Source: an uncultured Pelagibacteraceae bacterium (GTDB taxonomy: Bacteria > Pseudomonadota > Alphaproteobacteria > Pelagibacterales > Pelagibacteraceae). Taken from it: a DNA stretch of 64,000 nucleotides. Made by a program: the position numbers and the translations under genes. Position 1 is the first letter of the stretch, and each line of letters starts with the position of its first letter. A model generated the notes under the pieces. The model was not told the origin of the DNA and made no database searches. It saw nothing but the letters and a program-made list of their open reading frames with translations. The stretch spans positions 1-64,000 of the forward strand of contig CACHHJ010000002.1 in the NCBI GenBank assembly GCA_902579585.1. Direction: 5' to 3'. Shown here one piece after another: positions 1-9,218 of this stretch.

Positions 1-468
1 GTAACTGATGGCACAATTTTAGAAAAGCCATTAATAGAGTTTTGTTACAAAAAGGACGAACTTGGTGACCCGCTTATCGCTAAAGAGCACATTTTTGCAT
101 TTAATTGGGCAACAGAGGAAGAAATCAGGTCAATTGAGGAAATGACTTTTAGAGTTAATGACTTTATGTCAGGAATGTTTAGAGGAATTGGAATAAAGCT
201 AGTAGATTTTAAACTTGAATTTGGAAGACTATGGAACGGAGATAAGAAAGAAGTGATACTTGCAGATGAAATTAGTCCTGACACATGTCGACTTTGGGAC
301 ATTAAAAGTGAAAGAAAATTAGACAAAGATAGATTTAGAAAAGATTTAGGAAATATAATTCAGGCATATCAAGAAGTAGCTCGAAGATTGGGAATAGTTC
401 CAGAAACAACTAATGTAAGTGAAGTAAACTTTAAAAAACCTACATCAATAAGTATTAAGAAAAAATAA
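1..468 (+). CDS. purC: Phosphoribosylaminoimidazole-succinocarboxamide synthase (SAICAR synthetase), 3' part
   Basis: Catalyses ATP-dependent ligation of aspartate to CAIR in de novo purine synthesis. The reading frame is open from the first base of the window, so the N-terminal part of the gene lies outside; the track ORF at 142 is only an internal Met. The visible part carries the family's C-terminal half, including [12 protein letters not shown], the [15 protein letters not shown] motif and a C-terminal helix ([13 protein letters not shown]). It heads the run purC-purS-purQ-purL, a common alphaproteobacterial order, and purS begins one base after its stop. Identification is secure; only the 5' end is missing. 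Confidence 0.96.
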   Translation, partial: VTDGTILEKPLIEFCYKKDELGDPLIAKEHIFAFNWATEEEIRSIEEMTFRVNDFMSGMFRGIGIKLVDFKLEFGRLWNGDKKEVILADEISPDTCRLWDIKSERKLDKDRFRKDLGNIIQAYQEVARRLGIVPETTNVSEVNFKKPTSISIKKK

Positions 469-469
469 A

Positions 470-709
470 TTGAAATTTGCTGTTACGATCACGTTGAAAA
501 ATGATGTGCTTGACCCACAAGGTAAAGTTGTTGGGCAAACTTTAAAAAACATAGGAATTAAAAATCTTAATTCGATAAGACAGGGAAAGTTTTTTGAAAT
601 TGATTTAGATGAAAGCGACTCAAATAAAGGTGAAAAAAAAGTTAAAGAAATGTGCGAAAAATTATTAGCAAATCAGATTATTGAGGATTTTCAAATAAAA
701 AAAATATGA
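470..709 (+). CDS. purS: Phosphoribosylformylglycinamidine synthase, PurS subunit
   Basis: Small (79 aa) subunit that links PurQ and PurL in the three-part FGAM synthetase. The sequence opens with KFAVTITLKNDVLDPQGK, the usual PurS N-terminus, which fixes the start at a TTG codon one base after the purC stop; no in-frame ATG would give a full protein. It overlaps purQ by 4 bases (ATGA), indicating translational coupling. Its presence with a separate PurQ and a short PurL means this organism uses the multi-subunit enzyme rather than the large single-chain PurL of gammaproteobacteria. Confidence 0.93.
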   Translation: MKFAVTITLKNDVLDPQGKVVGQTLKNIGIKNLNSIRQGKFFEIDLDESDSNKGEKKVKEMCEKLLANQIIEDFQIKKI

Positions 710-1383
710 AATCATCTGTTATAGTTTTTCCGGGTTCAAATTGCGATAGAGATATTGCTGTGGCTTTAAAAAAATTACAGTTTAAAACCTCAATGATTTG
801 GCATAAAGAGACTGAACTTCCAAAATCAGATTTGATTGTTATTCCGGGTGGGTTTTCATATGGGGACTATTTAAGATCAGGTGCAATAGCAGCTAAGTCA
901 AATATTTTGACTGAAGTCATCTCAGCTGGAAAAAAAGGCTCTCTCATACTGGGAATATGTAATGGTTTTCAAATTTTGATTGAGTGTGGATTGCTTAAAG
1001 GAGCATTGCTAAGAAATTCTGGGCTCAAATTTATATCAAAAGATATTCAAGTTAAAATTTTATCTAATAAAAGTAAATTTTTCAAAAAATATAAATCTGG
1101 TGAAATATTAAAATTAAATATCGCACACAATGAGGGAAATTATTTTACGAATAAAGAACACCTTGATGAGTTAGAGAATAATGAATTAATACCAATAAAA
1201 TATTGTGACAGAAACGGAAGTATTGATTTAAAAAGTAATCCTAATGGTTCTATAAATAATATTGCAGGAATATTTAATAATAAAAAAAATATTTTAGGAA
1301 TGATGCCCCACCCTGAAAGAATGTCAGATAAAGTTTTATCAAGTGAAGATGGTTTGGGTTTATTTTTAAGTTTAATGAATTAA
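706..1383 (+). CDS. purQ: Phosphoribosylformylglycinamidine synthase, glutamine amidotransferase subunit PurQ
   Basis: Class I glutamine amidotransferase domain (225 aa) supplying ammonia to PurL. The N-terminus [12 protein letters not shown] and the nucleophile elbow [10 protein letters not shown], with the catalytic Cys, are plain. The C-terminal GMMPHPERM carries the catalytic His and following acidic residue. Length is normal for stand-alone PurQ. It is coupled to purS by an ATGA overlap and is followed after one base by purL, so the three subunits should be made from one transcript. Confidence 0.97.
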   Translation: MKSSVIVFPGSNCDRDIAVALKKLQFKTSMIWHKETELPKSDLIVIPGGFSYGDYLRSGAIAAKSNILTEVISAGKKGSLILGICNGFQILIECGLLKGALLRNSGLKFISKDIQVKILSNKSKFFKKYKSGEILKLNIAHNEGNYFTNKEHLDELENNELIPIKYCDRNGSIDLKSNPNGSINNIAGIFNNKKNILGMMPHPERMSDKVLSSEDGLGLFLSLMN

Positions 1384-1384
1384 A

Positions 1385-3577
1385 ATGACAGTCAGCAAAG
1401 ATCAAATAGAAGCTCATGGTTTAACATTCGATGAATATAAAAAAATTAAAGAATACTTGGGTAGAGACTCAAATTTATTGGAATTAGGGATTTTTTCAGC
1501 AATGTGGAATGAACATTGTTCGTATAAATCATCAAAGGTTCATTTAAGAAAACTTCCAACAAAAAATAATATTGTGATTCAAGGCCCAGGGGAAAATGCT
1601 GGTGTTATTGATATAGGGGATGATGATGCAGTTGTCTTTAAAATAGAAAGTCATAATCATCCCTCTTTTATTGAGCCATATCAGGGTGCAGCTACAGGTG
1701 TTGGTGGTATATTGCGCGATGTATTTACAATGGGTGCCAGACCAATCGCTTTGATGAATTCTATACACTTTGGATCACCTAAAAATCATAAAACCAAAAA
1801 CTTATTAAGTGGCGTTGTTTCTGGAATTGGTGGTTATGGAAATTCTGTTGGAATACCAACAGTAGGAGGTGAAACTAAATTTAATGATACATACAATGAA
1901 AATATTTTGGTCAATGCTATGGCAGTTGGTTTGGCAAATAAAAATAAAATTTTCTATTCAAAAGCAAAAGGTTTAAATAAGGCTGTAGTATATGTGGGTT
2001 CAAAAACTGGGCGAGATGGTATCCATGGAGCTACGATGGCATCTGCGGAATTCGATGATAACTCAGAAGAAAAAAAACCTACTGTTCAAGTAGGAGACCC
2101 TTTTACAGAAAAATTGCTTTTGGAAGCATGTTTGGAGTTGATGAAAGATAACTCTATTATATCAATACAGGATATGGGAGCAGCAGGTCTTACTTCATCA
2201 AGTATAGAAATGGCTTCAAAAGGAAAACTTGGTATCGAATTAAACTTGAATAAAGTACCATGTCGTGAAAATAAAATGACGCCTTATGAGATGATGTTGT
2301 CGGAGAGCCAAGAAAGAATGCTATTAATACTAGATGATAACAAAGAAGAAGAGGCTAAAAAAATATTCGATAAATGGGATTTAGATTTTGTTGTCATTGG
2401 AAAAACTACAGATACAAATAGATTAATTCTTAATTTTGATAACAAAAAAGTTGCGGACATACCAATTGCAGCACTTGCTGATAAAGCGCCTTTATATGAA
2501 AGAAAATTTACTTTAAATAAATTAAAAAAAGAAAAAGTAGAAATAAATAATCTTAAAAAAATTAAAATTGAAGATGCTTTATTAAAAATTTTATCCTCCC
2601 CTAATCACTCAAATAAAAGTTGGATTACAGATCAATATGATCAATCAGTAATGTGTGATACTATCCAAAAATCTGGTGGTGACTCTGCGGTAGTTAGAAT
2701 TCACAATAAAGAAAAAGCAATAGCAATATCTGTGGACTCATCCGCTTTATATTGTAAAGCTGACCCAAAAACTGGTGGAAAACAAATAGTTGCAGAAAAC
2801 TGGAGAAATTTAATATCTGTTGGAGCAAAACCTCTGGCAATAACAAATTGTTTAAACTTTGGAAGTCCAGAAAAAACAGATGTTATGGGTGAATTTGTAG
2901 ATTGTATAAATGGTATTAAGGAAGCTTGCGAATTTTTAAATTTTCCAGTCGTGTCAGGGAATGTTTCTTTTTATAACGAAACTAATTCAAAAAGTATTCA
3001 TCCAACTCCTGTTATTGGAGGTGTTGGTATAATTAATGATTTAAAAAGAATTACAAATATAAAGACAAAAGAAAATGGTAATTTAATATTAGTAGTAGGT
3101 AAAACTATAGGTCATTTGGGTCAGAGTGCTTTCCTGTATGAAAATTTTGCCATGAATAGTGGACCCCCACCTGAGATAAATTTATTAAATGAGAAAAATA
3201 ATGGTTTAGCTGTTCTTGAATTAATTAAAAAAGGTATCGCTTTATCTGTTCATGATATTTCTTCGGGAGGTATACTGGTTTCTTTAGCTGAAATGTCAAT
3301 GTCTTCAGGTCTTGGATTGAAAATATTTAAACCAAAAAAACTTAAAAACCTTTATGAATATTTTTTTGGAGAAGATCAGGGAAGATATTTGATTGAGTTA
3401 TCTAAAAATAATCTTAAAAATATAGAGGCATTATTTAAAAAAAATAATGTTTTTCATGAAATTGTTGCTGAAGTACAAAATGACACGTTCGAAATAGAGG
3501 GTTTGTTCTCTCTAAAAACAAAAGATCTTCAAATTTGTAATAATAAATGGTATGAAGATTTTAATGCCATTAACTAA
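1385..3577 (+). CDS. purL: Phosphoribosylformylglycinamidine synthase, large subunit PurL (small type)
   Basis: ATP-dependent FGAM synthetase subunit, 730 aa, the length typical of the PurSQL-type enzyme. It carries the family motifs [10 protein letters not shown] near residue 45, [30 protein letters not shown] (substrate and nucleotide site), and the second-half repeats around [12 protein letters not shown] follows the purQ stop by one base. The 3' end overlaps the start of bolA slightly. All signature segments are intact and there is no sign of a frameshift. Confidence 0.97.
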   Translation: MTVSKDQIEAHGLTFDEYKKIKEYLGRDSNLLELGIFSAMWNEHCSYKSSKVHLRKLPTKNNIVIQGPGENAGVIDIGDDDAVVFKIESHNHPSFIEPYQGAATGVGGILRDVFTMGARPIALMNSIHFGSPKNHKTKNLLSGVVSGIGGYGNSVGIPTVGGETKFNDTYNENILVNAMAVGLANKNKIFYSKAKGLNKAVVYVGSKTGRDGIHGATMASAEFDDNSEEKKPTVQVGDPFTEKLLLEACLELMKDNSIISIQDMGAAGLTSSSIEMASKGKLGIELNLNKVPCRENKMTPYEMMLSESQERMLLILDDNKEEEAKKIFDKWDLDFVVIGKTTDTNRLILNFDNKKVADIPIAALADKAPLYERKFTLNKLKKEKVEINNLKKIKIEDALLKILSSPNHSNKSWITDQYDQSVMCDTIQKSGGDSAVVRIHNKEKAIAISVDSSALYCKADPKTGGKQIVAENWRNLISVGAKPLAITNCLNFGSPEKTDVMGEFVDCINGIKEACEFLNFPVVSGNVSFYNETNSKSIHPTPVIGGVGIINDLKRITNIKTKENGNLILVVGKTIGHLGQSAFLYENFAMNSGPPPEINLLNEKNNGLAVLELIKKGIALSVHDISSGGILVSLAEMSMSSGLGLKIFKPKKLKNLYEYFFGEDQGRYLIELSKNNLKNIEALFKKNNVFHEIVAEVQNDTFEIEGLFSLKTKDLQICNNKWYEDFNAIN

Positions 3578-3800
3578 AAATGAAATTTCAGAAATGATTT
3601 TGTCTGCCTTTCCAGATGCTACCTTGGAACTGAAGGATACTATGGGTGACAACAACCATTTTGAAGCAAAAATAATTTCTAAAAACTTTGTAGGAAAATC
3701 TAAGATAGAACAACATAAAATGGTTTATAAAGCATTAAAAGGGAAAATGGGAAATGAATTACACGCTCTTGCACTAACTACAGAGGAAAAAAATGGATGA
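3564..3800 (+). CDS. bolA: BolA family protein
   Basis: Small BolA-fold protein (78 aa from this start), a partner of monothiol glutaredoxins in iron-sulfur or iron handling. It shows the class II KH-like pattern: [12 protein letters not shown], then the loop with [16 protein letters not shown] and the conserved His in ELHALAL. The track ORF starts at 3552, but the ATG at 3564 gives the better N-terminus ([12 protein letters not shown]); either start overlaps the purL end. The gene overlaps grxD by 8 bases. The bolA-grxD pair is widespread in alphaproteobacteria, and the overlap implies stoichiometric expression of the two partners. Confidence 0.9.
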   Translation: MPLTKNEISEMILSAFPDATLELKDTMGDNNHFEAKIISKNFVGKSKIEQHKMVYKALKGKMGNELHALALTTEEKNG

Positions 3801-4119
3801 AGTAATAAAAGGTAAAATCAAAACAATGATTGATACAAATAATGTGGTACTTTTTATGAAAGGTACACCTGACTCTCCTCAGTGCGGTTTTTCGATGGCT
3901 GTTACAAATATTTTAAAACATCTCCAGGTTAAATTTGAGGGAGTAAATGTTTTAGAAAGTAACGAAATGAGACAAGGAATAAAAGATTTTACTGATTGGC
4001 CAACAATACCTCAGCTTTATGTAAAAGGAGAATTTGTTGGAGGTTGTGATATCGTTAAAGAAATGTTTGAAAAAGGTGAGTTAAAAAAGCTTTTTGAAAG
4101 TAAATCTTTATTATCTTGA
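3793..4119 (+). CDS. grxD: Monothiol glutaredoxin, Grx4 family
   Basis: CGFS-type glutaredoxin (108 aa) that binds a [2Fe-2S] cluster with glutathione, usually as a homodimer or as a heterodimer with BolA, and passes clusters to targets. The active-site segment [11 protein letters not shown] near residue 25 defines the monothiol class. The later [21 protein letters not shown] segment carries the cis-Pro TIPQ and GG glutathione-binding residues. It overlaps bolA upstream. At the 3' end it overlaps convergent rpsD by 9 bases, leaving no space for a separate terminator. Confidence 0.96.
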   Translation: MDEVIKGKIKTMIDTNNVVLFMKGTPDSPQCGFSMAVTNILKHLQVKFEGVNVLESNEMRQGIKDFTDWPTIPQLYVKGEFVGGCDIVKEMFEKGELKKLFESKSLLS

Positions 4120-4728
4120 ATAATATTCAATTACTAATTTTGGTTCCATAACCGTAGGATACGGAATGTCAGCAAATTTTGGAACTCTAACGAGTTTTGC
4201 AGTTTTATTTTTCGTATCTAATTGCACATATTCAGGAACATCTCTTTCTTTACTAGCTAAAGACGACTCAATAATAGTCAGTAATTTTGATTTATCTTTT
4301 ACCTCTATTAAATCTTCTTCTTTAACTAGATAACTAGAAATATTAACCTTTTTTTTATTTACCCTAAAATGTCCGTGATTAATTAATTGTCTAGCAGAAA
4401 AAACAGTTGGTGCAAATTTTGCTCTATAAATTACAGTATCTAATCTTCTCTCTAAAATCCCTACCAGGTTCTCAGTTGTATTACCCTTCTTTTTAATAGC
4501 AGTCCTATAAACATTTCTAAATTGTCTCTCATTAATATTACCGTAGTATGATTTAAGTTTTTGTTTGGCATGTAACTGGACACCATAATCAGTAGGTTTT
4601 CCTTTTTTACTTTGGCCATGCTGACCAGGTGGATAATTTCGAGTATTAAATGGGCTCTTGGGTTTTCCCCATAAGTTAACTTTAAGTCTTCTATCTACTT
4701 TGTGTTTTGCTCTTATTCTTTTTGTCAT
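4111..4728 (-). CDS. rpsD: 30S ribosomal protein S4
   Basis: Primary 16S rRNA-binding protein of the small subunit body, 205 aa, normal length. The N-terminus is very basic ([18 protein letters not shown]), followed by the [12 protein letters not shown] segment. The S4 RNA-binding domain ([18 protein letters not shown]) lies around residues 93-150. As in many alphaproteobacteria it stands apart from the large ribosomal operons. It sits 44 bases downstream of trmJ on the same strand and may be read through from it or have its own promoter in that gap. Confidence 0.98.
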   Translation of the reverse strand: MTKRIRAKHKVDRRLKVNLWGKPKSPFNTRNYPPGQHGQSKKGKPTDYGVQLHAKQKLKSYYGNINERQFRNVYRTAIKKKGNTTENLVGILERRLDTVIYRAKFAPTVFSARQLINHGHFRVNKKKVNISSYLVKEEDLIEVKDKSKLLTIIESSLASKERDVPEYVQLDTKNKTAKLVRVPKFADIPYPTVMEPKLVIEYYSR

Positions 4729-4772
4729 AAAAAAATTGTTTATAGTCTTTATGTGCTATTTGTCAATTATTC

Positions 4773-5477
4773 TTAAAGTTTGCTGAAAATACTGGATAAA
4801 ATCCTTAATTCTTTATAGCTCAATTCAGTTCTACCAAAAATATTACGAAGATTGATAAGCATAGTTTTTCTCTTTTCAGAGGGTTGAAAAAAACCTTTTT
4901 TTTCTAAACGATACTCCACAAAATGCATAAGGTTATTAAGTTTTTTTTTATTAATAATATTACTTAATTCTTTGCCTTTATTAAAGTAACTAGTTTTAAA
5001 ACTTCGGAATATTTCGTAGCAGACTATAATCAAACTATGCGATAAATTAATTGATTCAAACTTTTTATTTACAGGAATTTTAAAAATATAGTTACAATTT
5101 ACTATATCCTCATTTGATAAACCAGATGCTTCAGGCCCAAAAATGATGCCGATTTTTTTATTTTTGTTTTTTTTGATACTTTTTATAAATTCATTAAAGG
5201 AAAGATGTTTTTTATTAATATCTCTTTTTCTTGCAGAAGAAGCATAAACGACATCATATTTATTTATTGCTTTTTCAACGCTAGAAAATACTTTGGTTTT
5301 TTTAAGAATATCTTTAGCGCCAACAGATGTTGCGATTGCTCTTTTATTTGGCCAGCTTTCTTTTGGATTTACTAAATCTAAAGAGGAAAAACCAAAATTT
5401 TTCAAACATCTAGCTGAAAATCCAATATTTTCTGGTAACTGTGGCTTTACCAAAACAAAACCGGTTTTATTAATCAT
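4773..5477 (-). CDS. trmJ: tRNA (cytidine/uridine-2'-O-)-methyltransferase, TrmJ/LasT-like SPOUT enzyme
   Basis: SpoU-family methyltransferase (234 aa) that probably 2'-O-methylates position 32 of tRNA. The three SPOUT motifs are visible: PENIGFSARCLKNFG (motif 1), IIFGPEASGLSNED (motif 2, SAM knot) and IPVNKKFESINLSHSL (motif 3). The C-terminal extension of about 70 residues is typical of TrmJ. It overlaps cimA by 8 bases as the last gene of the nadE-cysS-cimA-trmJ run. The assignment to TrmJ rather than another SpoU paralogue rests on length and C-terminal domain. Confidence 0.87.
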   Translation of the reverse strand: MINKTGFVLVKPQLPENIGFSARCLKNFGFSSLDLVNPKESWPNKRAIATSVGAKDILKKTKVFSSVEKAINKYDVVYASSARKRDINKKHLSFNEFIKSIKKNKNKKIGIIFGPEASGLSNEDIVNCNYIFKIPVNKKFESINLSHSLIIVCYEIFRSFKTSYFNKGKELSNIINKKKLNNLMHFVEYRLEKKGFFQPSEKRKTMLINLRNIFGRTELSYKELRILSSIFSKL

Positions 5478-7071
5478 TCGCTGGTGCTTTTTCTTTATAT
5501 AATTTGTAATCTAAACTATCAATTAAAGCTTTGAATGAGGCATCTATAATGTTTGGAGATACGCCTATTGTGAACCAATTCTTTCCATCTTTATCTGTGC
5601 TCTCTATTGAGACACGTGTTGTTGCGTTAGTACCTGTATTTAATATTCTAACTTTGTAATCTACCAGTTTTAAATCTTTTAAATATTTAGAATATTTTCC
5701 GACTTTGTCTACATTAGACCGTATTGCATTATCTAAAGCATTAACTGGTCCGTTACCCGAACCTTGGCAAATAATTTCTTTTCCATCGACCACAATATGA
5801 GCCTTAGCAAAAGAATTAATTTTATCTTTTGAGTCTCTCTTCACTGAAACATCGTATTTTGAAATAGTTAAATATTTGGGTATTTCGCCTAACAAACGTC
5901 TCGCTAATAACTCAAATGATGCATCAGCACCATCATATGAATAACCTGCAAATTCTCTGTCTTTAACCTCGTCTAATAAATTTTGTATCTTTGGGTCACT
6001 TTTGTCAATTTTGATCCCATACTTTGCTAATCTAGACATAATGTTTGATTTTCCAGATTGATCTGAAACAACAATATTTCTTAAGTTTCCTACTAAATTA
6101 GGATCTATATGTTCGTAAGTTTTGGGATCTTTTGTTACTGCAGAAACATGTAAACCTCCTTTGTGTGCAAAGGCTGATGCTCCTACATAAGCAGAGTGTC
6201 TATTAGATTTTCTATTTAGAATTTCATCTAACAATCTTGAGCATTCTGTTAATGTTTTCATTTTATCTTTAGAAATACCTATTTCAAAATTTTTTGCAAA
6301 ACTTTCCTTTAAAACTAATGATGGAATTACAGAAATCAAATTTGCATTACCACATCTTTCGCCTAATCCATTAATTGTTCCCTGAATTTGACGAGCACCA
6401 GACAAAACTGCCATCAAAGAGTTGGCTACTGCATTTTCGGTATCATTATGAGCATGTATTCCTAAATTTTTTCCTGGAATACTTTTTGAAACTTTTAAAA
6501 CTATTTCTCCAACTTCATGTGGAAGAGTTCCTCCATTTGTATCGCAAAGAACAATCCATCTTGCTCCTTCGTCAAATGCAGTTTTAACACAATTTAATGC
6601 ATATTCAGGATTATTTTTATAACCATCAAAAAAATGTTCAGCGTCGAACATAAATTCTTTTTTATTTTTTACAAAAATTTTTGATGATTCTTTGATATTT
6701 TCTAGATTTTCTTCATTTGTTATTCCTAAAGCTTTTCCAACATGAAAATCCCATGACTTACCAACCAAACAAACAGCTGGTGTATTTGAATTTAAAATAG
6801 CAGATAATCCAGGGTCGTTTTGAGCACTCCTACCACTTTTCTTTGTCATACCAAAAGCTGTAAGAACAGTTTTTCCTAACTTAGGAGGTTTGTTAAAAAA
6901 AGTGGTATCAAGTGTATTAGCTCCAGGCCATCCACCCTCTAAGTAATCTACACCAAGTTCAGCAAGCGCTTTGGCTATTTTATTTTTATCATCAATAGAA
7001 AAATTTACGCCCTCGGTTTGAGCTCCATCTCTTAATGTAGTATCGAAAATATATATTTTTTCTTTGGTCAT
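5470..7071 (-). CDS. cimA: (R)-citramalate synthase
   Basis: Condenses acetyl-CoA with pyruvate to citramalate, the first step of the threonine-independent route to isoleucine. The protein is 533 aa with an N-terminal DRE-TIM metallolyase barrel (FDTTLRDGAQTEGVNFS; HAHNDTENAVANS near residue 208) and a C-terminal LeuA-type allosteric domain from about residue 390. The ELGVDYLEGGWPGAN segment separates CimA from 2-isopropylmalate synthases. It overlaps cysS by 4 bases and trmJ by 8 bases. Its presence suggests that isoleucine can be made from pyruvate without threonine deaminase, although deaminase could be elsewhere. Confidence 0.93.
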   Translation of the reverse strand: MTKEKIYIFDTTLRDGAQTEGVNFSIDDKNKIAKALAELGVDYLEGGWPGANTLDTTFFNKPPKLGKTVLTAFGMTKKSGRSAQNDPGLSAILNSNTPAVCLVGKSWDFHVGKALGITNEENLENIKESSKIFVKNKKEFMFDAEHFFDGYKNNPEYALNCVKTAFDEGARWIVLCDTNGGTLPHEVGEIVLKVSKSIPGKNLGIHAHNDTENAVANSLMAVLSGARQIQGTINGLGERCGNANLISVIPSLVLKESFAKNFEIGISKDKMKTLTECSRLLDEILNRKSNRHSAYVGASAFAHKGGLHVSAVTKDPKTYEHIDPNLVGNLRNIVVSDQSGKSNIMSRLAKYGIKIDKSDPKIQNLLDEVKDREFAGYSYDGADASFELLARRLLGEIPKYLTISKYDVSVKRDSKDKINSFAKAHIVVDGKEIICQGSGNGPVNALDNAIRSNVDKVGKYSKYLKDLKLVDYKVRILNTGTNATTRVSIESTDKDGKNWFTIGVSPNIIDASFKALIDSLDYKLYKEKAPAND

Positions 7072-8429
7072 TTATATTTCCAAGTTGTTTTGTTATCCTT
7101 ATCCTCAATAATAACCCCGCTACTTTCAAGTTCCTCTCTAATGCTATCTGCTAATTTATAATCACCTTTATTTCTAGCATGCTCTCTGTCATTAATTTTA
7201 TTTCGTATAGTTTTTTCATCAATTTTTGATCTTGTTTTTTTAAATTTATTCCATATTTCTATGTCTTCTTCTAATAAGCCAATAAGTTTGCATCCAGCAA
7301 GGAAAAGTTTTTTTGCAGACATGTCCCCTTTTGATGCTTTATCATATAACGAATGTAATTTTGCTATGTAACCAGGGGTATTGATATCCTCTAAAAGTGG
7401 TTTTAGTAAATCTTGATTTAAAGCATCTTCATTAGTGTTTTCAAATTGTGTATACCACTTGTCTAGGGTATTCTGACTTTCCTTGATTAAATTTTCATTC
7501 CAATCTAAAGGTTGTTTGTAATGCGAACTCAACAAGGCAAACCGGATAACCTGCCCATTAATTGTTTTTCTCATTTTTTCAATTGTAACAATATTACCTA
7601 AAGATTTTGACATTTTTTCTTTGTTAAAGGTAACATAACCATTATGTAACCAATAGTTTGCGAATTTATCAACTTTATTAGCACAACATGATTGTGCAAT
7701 TTCATTCTCATGATGAGGGAAAATAAGATCTAATCCTCCTCCATGTATATCAAAATTTTTACCAAGAAATTTTTCACTCATAACTGAACATTCAAGATGC
7801 CATCCAGGTCTTCCTCTGCCCCAAGGCGACTCCCAACCCGGATCTTCTTCAGATGAAGGTTTCCAAAGAACAAAATCAAGAGGATGTTTTTTTAATTTAG
7901 AAATCTCTACCCTTGCGCCCGCAACTAATTCTTGTGGATCTTTTTTCGATAACTTCCCATAATTTTTAAAAGAGTTTATTGAAAAATATACATGATTATC
8001 TTTCTCATAGGCATGATTATTTTTTAAGAGATTTTCAGTCATAGTTATCATGCCTTTAATATGTTCTGTAGCTTTTGGTTCTGAAGTTGGTTTTAAACAA
8101 TTTAAATATTTACAATCATCATGAAAACTTTTTGTAATTGTTTTAGTAAGTTCTTCTATTGATATTTTTTTATTTTTTGAACTTTCTATAATTTTGTCGT
8201 CTATATCAGTTATATTTCTGACGTAAGTGACATTAGTTTTTCCAAAGATTTTAGATAAAACTCTATACAAAACATCGAATACGACTAAAGGTCTTGCATT
8301 ACCTACATGTGGAAAATCATAAACAGTGGGGCCACAAACGTACATTCCAATTTTTTTTGGATTAATTGGTACAAACGTTTCTCTTTTGCCTGTTATAGTA
8401 TTTGATAAGTTAAGCTGATTATTCGTCAT
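7068..8429 (-). CDS. cysS: Cysteinyl-tRNA synthetase
   Basis: Class I aminoacyl-tRNA synthetase, 453 aa. The signature segments are YVCGPTVYDFPHVGNARP (zinc Cys plus the HIGH-like HVGN), ECSVM, FPHHENEIAQ (zinc His and substrate site) and KMSKSLGN (KMSKS loop). The C-terminal anticodon-binding region is slightly compact for the family. The start ATG lies inside the 3' end of nadE (11-base overlap), and the stop overlaps cimA by ATGA, so it sits inside a translationally coupled run. Confidence 0.98.
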   Translation of the reverse strand: MTNNQLNLSNTITGKRETFVPINPKKIGMYVCGPTVYDFPHVGNARPLVVFDVLYRVLSKIFGKTNVTYVRNITDIDDKIIESSKNKKISIEELTKTITKSFHDDCKYLNCLKPTSEPKATEHIKGMITMTENLLKNNHAYEKDNHVYFSINSFKNYGKLSKKDPQELVAGARVEISKLKKHPLDFVLWKPSSEEDPGWESPWGRGRPGWHLECSVMSEKFLGKNFDIHGGGLDLIFPHHENEIAQSCCANKVDKFANYWLHNGYVTFNKEKMSKSLGNIVTIEKMRKTINGQVIRFALLSSHYKQPLDWNENLIKESQNTLDKWYTQFENTNEDALNQDLLKPLLEDINTPGYIAKLHSLYDKASKGDMSAKKLFLAGCKLIGLLEEDIEIWNKFKKTRSKIDEKTIRNKINDREHARNKGDYKLADSIREELESSGVIIEDKDNKTTWKYK

Positions 8430-9159
8430 TAAATGTACATACCGGTATTGGATTCATTTTGTGTAAATTTTTGTTTCTTATCTCTAAATATTTTTTGTAA
8501 TTTTGGTCATTTTTATTGATCATTGCTTTTTCAAGTTGCTCATAAGTCATACCAAGCTGTTGTACATCATTTCTACCATCATTCCATAGTCCATCTGTGG
8601 GTTCTGAGTTAATAATTTTTTCAGATACACCTAGGAATTTTCCAAGTTCCCAAACTTGAGTTTTTGTACAATCAGCAATTGGAGAAATATCTACTCCTCC
8701 ATCACCATATTTAGTATAGAAACCAACACCAAAATCTTCGACTTTATTTCCGGTACCCACAACTAATCCTGAATTAGCTGCAGCCACTTGATATAAAGTA
8801 GCCATTCTCAGCCTTGCTCTTGAATTTGCATAACCATGCTCATTATCGAAATTATTTAAAACCTGTGAGAAAGAGTTGAAAATTTTATCCATTTCGATCA
8901 AATGGTGTTCTACATTTTTGTATTTATCTTTCAACCATTTGGCATGTGTAAGGCTTAGGTCGTGCTGAGACTTTATTTGCTTAATTGGCATTGTTAACAC
9001 AATCGTTTTGCGTCCAGTACTTGCACATAAAGCGCTAACTACAGAAGAATCGATACCTCCTGAAATGCCAATAACAAGTGCTTTTGGTTTATAAGACGAC
9101 TCGTCACAATAGTTATTGATCCATTTCGTTATTATATCTGCTCTTTTTTTTACATCCAT
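8419..9159 (-). CDS. nadE: NH3-dependent NAD(+) synthetase
   Basis: Amidates nicotinate adenine dinucleotide to NAD. The protein (246 aa) is the short form without the N-terminal glutaminase domain, so it uses free ammonia or an external amidotransferase. The PP-loop GISGGIDSSVVSALC is near residue 30, followed by the GTGNKVEDFGVGFYTKYGDGG segment and the DGLWNDGRNDVQQLG end. A purine-rich AAGAGAGG lies upstream of the ATG. The 52-base gap from aroG contains a perfect inverted repeat (separate entry). It is the first gene of a tightly coupled run with cysS, cimA and trmJ. Confidence 0.95.
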   Translation of the reverse strand: MDVKKRADIITKWINNYCDESSYKPKALVIGISGGIDSSVVSALCASTGRKTIVLTMPIKQIKSQHDLSLTHAKWLKDKYKNVEHHLIEMDKIFNSFSQVLNNFDNEHGYANSRARLRMATLYQVAAANSGLVVGTGNKVEDFGVGFYTKYGDGGVDISPIADCTKTQVWELGKFLGVSEKIINSEPTDGLWNDGRNDVQQLGMTYEQLEKAMINKNDQNYKKYLEIRNKNLHKMNPIPVCTFNDE

Positions 9160-9189
9160 AATTAGTACCTACCTCTCTTTTAAGGTCAG

Positions 9190-9218
9190 GTCTTAATAAT
9201 TACAATAATTATTAAGAC
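9190..9218 (-). other. Perfect 13-bp inverted repeat at the aroG stop codon
   Basis: The arms gtcttaataatta and taattattaagac are exact reverse complements separated by a 3-base loop. The repeat begins inside the last codons and stop codon of aroG and lies in the aroG-nadE gap. On the transcribed (minus) strand no U-run follows, so it is not a textbook intrinsic terminator. It could be an attenuating or processing hairpin that shields the aroG 3' end, or a protein-binding palindrome. Confidence 0.6.
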
